Positions 62,301-64,000 of a stretch of DNA of 64,000 bases are shown here, piece by piece; position 1 is the first letter of the stretch; each line of letters begins with the position of its first letter. The stretch is from contig NC_086256.1 in NCBI RefSeq assembly GCF_021018805.1, forward strand, positions 14,450,032 to 14,514,031. Direction: 5' to 3'. Position numbers and translations under genes: made by a program. Source of the stretch: Prinia subflava (taxonomy: Eukaryota > Chordata > Aves > Passeriformes > Cisticolidae). The notes below the pieces were generated by a model. The model searched no databases. It saw only the letters and a list, made by a program, of their open reading frames with translations, and was not told the DNA's origin.

Positions 62301-64000
62301 GTCTGTTTCTAAAATGGAACATTTTTCATTGAAAACTCTAGGATGATAATCTGAGAAGTTCATCTAAGAAGGTAAAAGCACAAATTAACTATTTTTATTC
62401 TTTCTCATCTTGTCTCCCAAATACCAGAAGAGCGAAAATAATACAAACAGAATATATAGCTACTTCTCTTTTTTGGTGGCTGACATGGAAGAATATTAGA
62501 AAATGTCCTCAATTTAATCTCATTTCCTTCGAACAATTAAGCGATAAACACATTCAGCTATCCACGTATGACCAAGCACACTGGACACTTGTTTCCCAAG
62601 TGCACACAATTTGCTAAGTTCCATATTCACTGCTGTGAGAAGTATGAAAGACACAGTTCATTAAAAATAAGCACAGATGTCCTCAGGCAACCGAGGTTCT
62701 TCATGCCAGTACAGATACAGATACTAAAACAGGGACAACCCTACTGGCTGCTAGAGACATGAGCTGCTGCTGCCTGGCCCCAAAGTTATAGCAGTTCACT
62801 ATGTCATTTATCTGCATTTTCAAGTCTAAATTTCATGATCTGCATTCCAGGAAAGTAAGAGCAGAAAAATTACTTGTTTTGAGCTTTAAAACACCAGATG
62901 CCAATCTGAAGAATACTAAGTGCTAAGCATTTTAGTAGCTGTTGGGAATTTTGCTTAGGTCTCACTTATGAAATGAACCTAATGATATAGAATCTCTTCT
63001 TCTTGAACTAGAAGCTGCTGTATTAGTATTAGCTAATTAGCTGTATTAGTCCAGGACTGTGGTATGATCTGAAAGCAGAACCAGACTCTGACACTGGTTT
63101 ACTTCACACATTAGCAAACAAAGACAACAAAAGATCACACAACAACTTCATGGCTGCTTACACTGCCAGGTTTCCAGACTAATGCTTTTCTTCCTTCTGG
63201 TCATGGAAAAAAAATTCTTCCTCCTACATACTGGCACTCTCACCCTCAGTATCATTCTGCCATTGAAGTATCTACAAAATGGTGCTCTCTCTCTGTGTTT
63301 CATGAGATTAACACTAAAAAATAAAGTGTAATAAACCTTCCACGTGATTCTGGCCAAGCACATCAAGTCTCAAGCCTGAGCTGAGGAAGGCCTGTGCTAG
63401 TGCTGTGCTCAGTGGCACATTCCCTGAAATCCCCCAAGAGTGAGATAGTCCACAGATTTCTAGAGAGCCTGCCTTCAGCTGGCCAGAACTCCTGGGTGTA
63501 CTGGGGAGTGAACAGCTGGATACTCTCACACAGAAGTAAGCTGCTGGGTAATCTTGGATTCAAAACCATTGCTGAAAGGTCCAAAATTTATGAAGTGAAG
63601 GAATTCCATTCTGTGACAGTGCACAAGTAGAGGGTCAGTGCTTCTAAGACTTCCCACAGACTCCAGCTGCAAAGACAGGATACGCTCTAGTTTCCACATA
63701 ATGAAGGAAAATTTCCATATGCTTCCATTTAACTTCTGTATCTGACTGTGCTATGCATTTTCTGAGGCCTTCACAAGAGCTCAGGGTTCTGATACTTCTA
63801 TTTCTGATGACAAACCCCAGGTTTCAGGGCACCTCAGATATTCTCCTTATGTGAGATTCCACTTTTGGTCTGGTATTTTGATCTTGAGGGCAGATAAAAT
63901 TCTCAGTGGCTTCAGTAAGAGTTTATTCTCAGAGCCTGAGGACCTGGGTCTGTTCTGAGACCCTCTTTCATGAGACATTCCCAGTCATGTTGGGTAGAGG
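59318..64000 (-). other. COL24A1 intron running off the right edge
   Basis: No Gly-X-Y exon, other coding exon, or clear mobile element was recognised in these 4.7 kb on either strand. Being upstream of c1 within the gene, it is presumably one intron, with the 5' half of COL24A1 beyond 64000. Confidence 0.7.

Overview
This 64 kb window is vertebrate nuclear DNA, AT-rich, with long introns and few coding bases. It is almost certainly from a bird, and a songbird is plausible. The reasons are CR1-type LINE remnants, including one carrying the typical avian CR1 3' end of short ATTCTGTG-like repeats, and a truncated LTR that resembles the common avian ERVL-type LTR. Species cannot be read from the sequence.

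Two genes are present, both on the minus strand and head to tail. (1) ZNHIT6 (BCD1), a zinc-finger HIT protein of box C/D snoRNP assembly, starts in a CpG island at about 21.65-22.32 kb. Eight coding exons were traced from the ATG at 21938 down to 9392, with every splice phase agreeing. The last exon or exons, encoding the conserved C-terminus, were not found in positions 1-9391 and probably lie beyond the left edge. (2) COL24A1, the alpha-1 chain of type XXIV fibrillar collagen, occupies 59317 to 24212. The window holds its 3' half: 27 Gly-X-Y exons coding 553 helix residues, then five exons coding the complete C-propeptide and stop. The 5' exons (signal peptide, N-terminal laminin-G/TSPN-like domain, first half of the helix) lie beyond 64000.

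Layout: 1-9391, ZNHIT6 last intron(s), with an ERVL-type LTR (about 7697-8107) nested in an old CR1 fragment. 9392-21938, ZNHIT6 exons separated by introns of up to 8 kb. 21650-22320, CpG island/promoter with a 34-bp GC-rich minisatellite. About 22330-24211, intergenic DNA plus the COL24A1 3' UTR. 24212-59317, COL24A1 with CR1 remnants at about 44.6 and 52.5-53.2 kb. 59318-64000, COL24A1 intron with no recognisable exon. COL24A1 next to ZNHIT6 in the same orientation matches the order known from mammals (human 1p22.3), which supports orthology of both.

The genes do not form a pathway: one makes an extracellular fibrillar collagen, the other a nuclear RNP assembly factor. I found no RNA gene, CRISPR, operon-like structure or new multi-gene system. 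The most unusual local signals are a tandemly duplicated 5' splice site at the first COL24A1 exon of the window, an HNF1-like perfect palindrome in a COL24A1 intron, the promoter minisatellite, and the very short N-terminus predicted for ZNHIT6.
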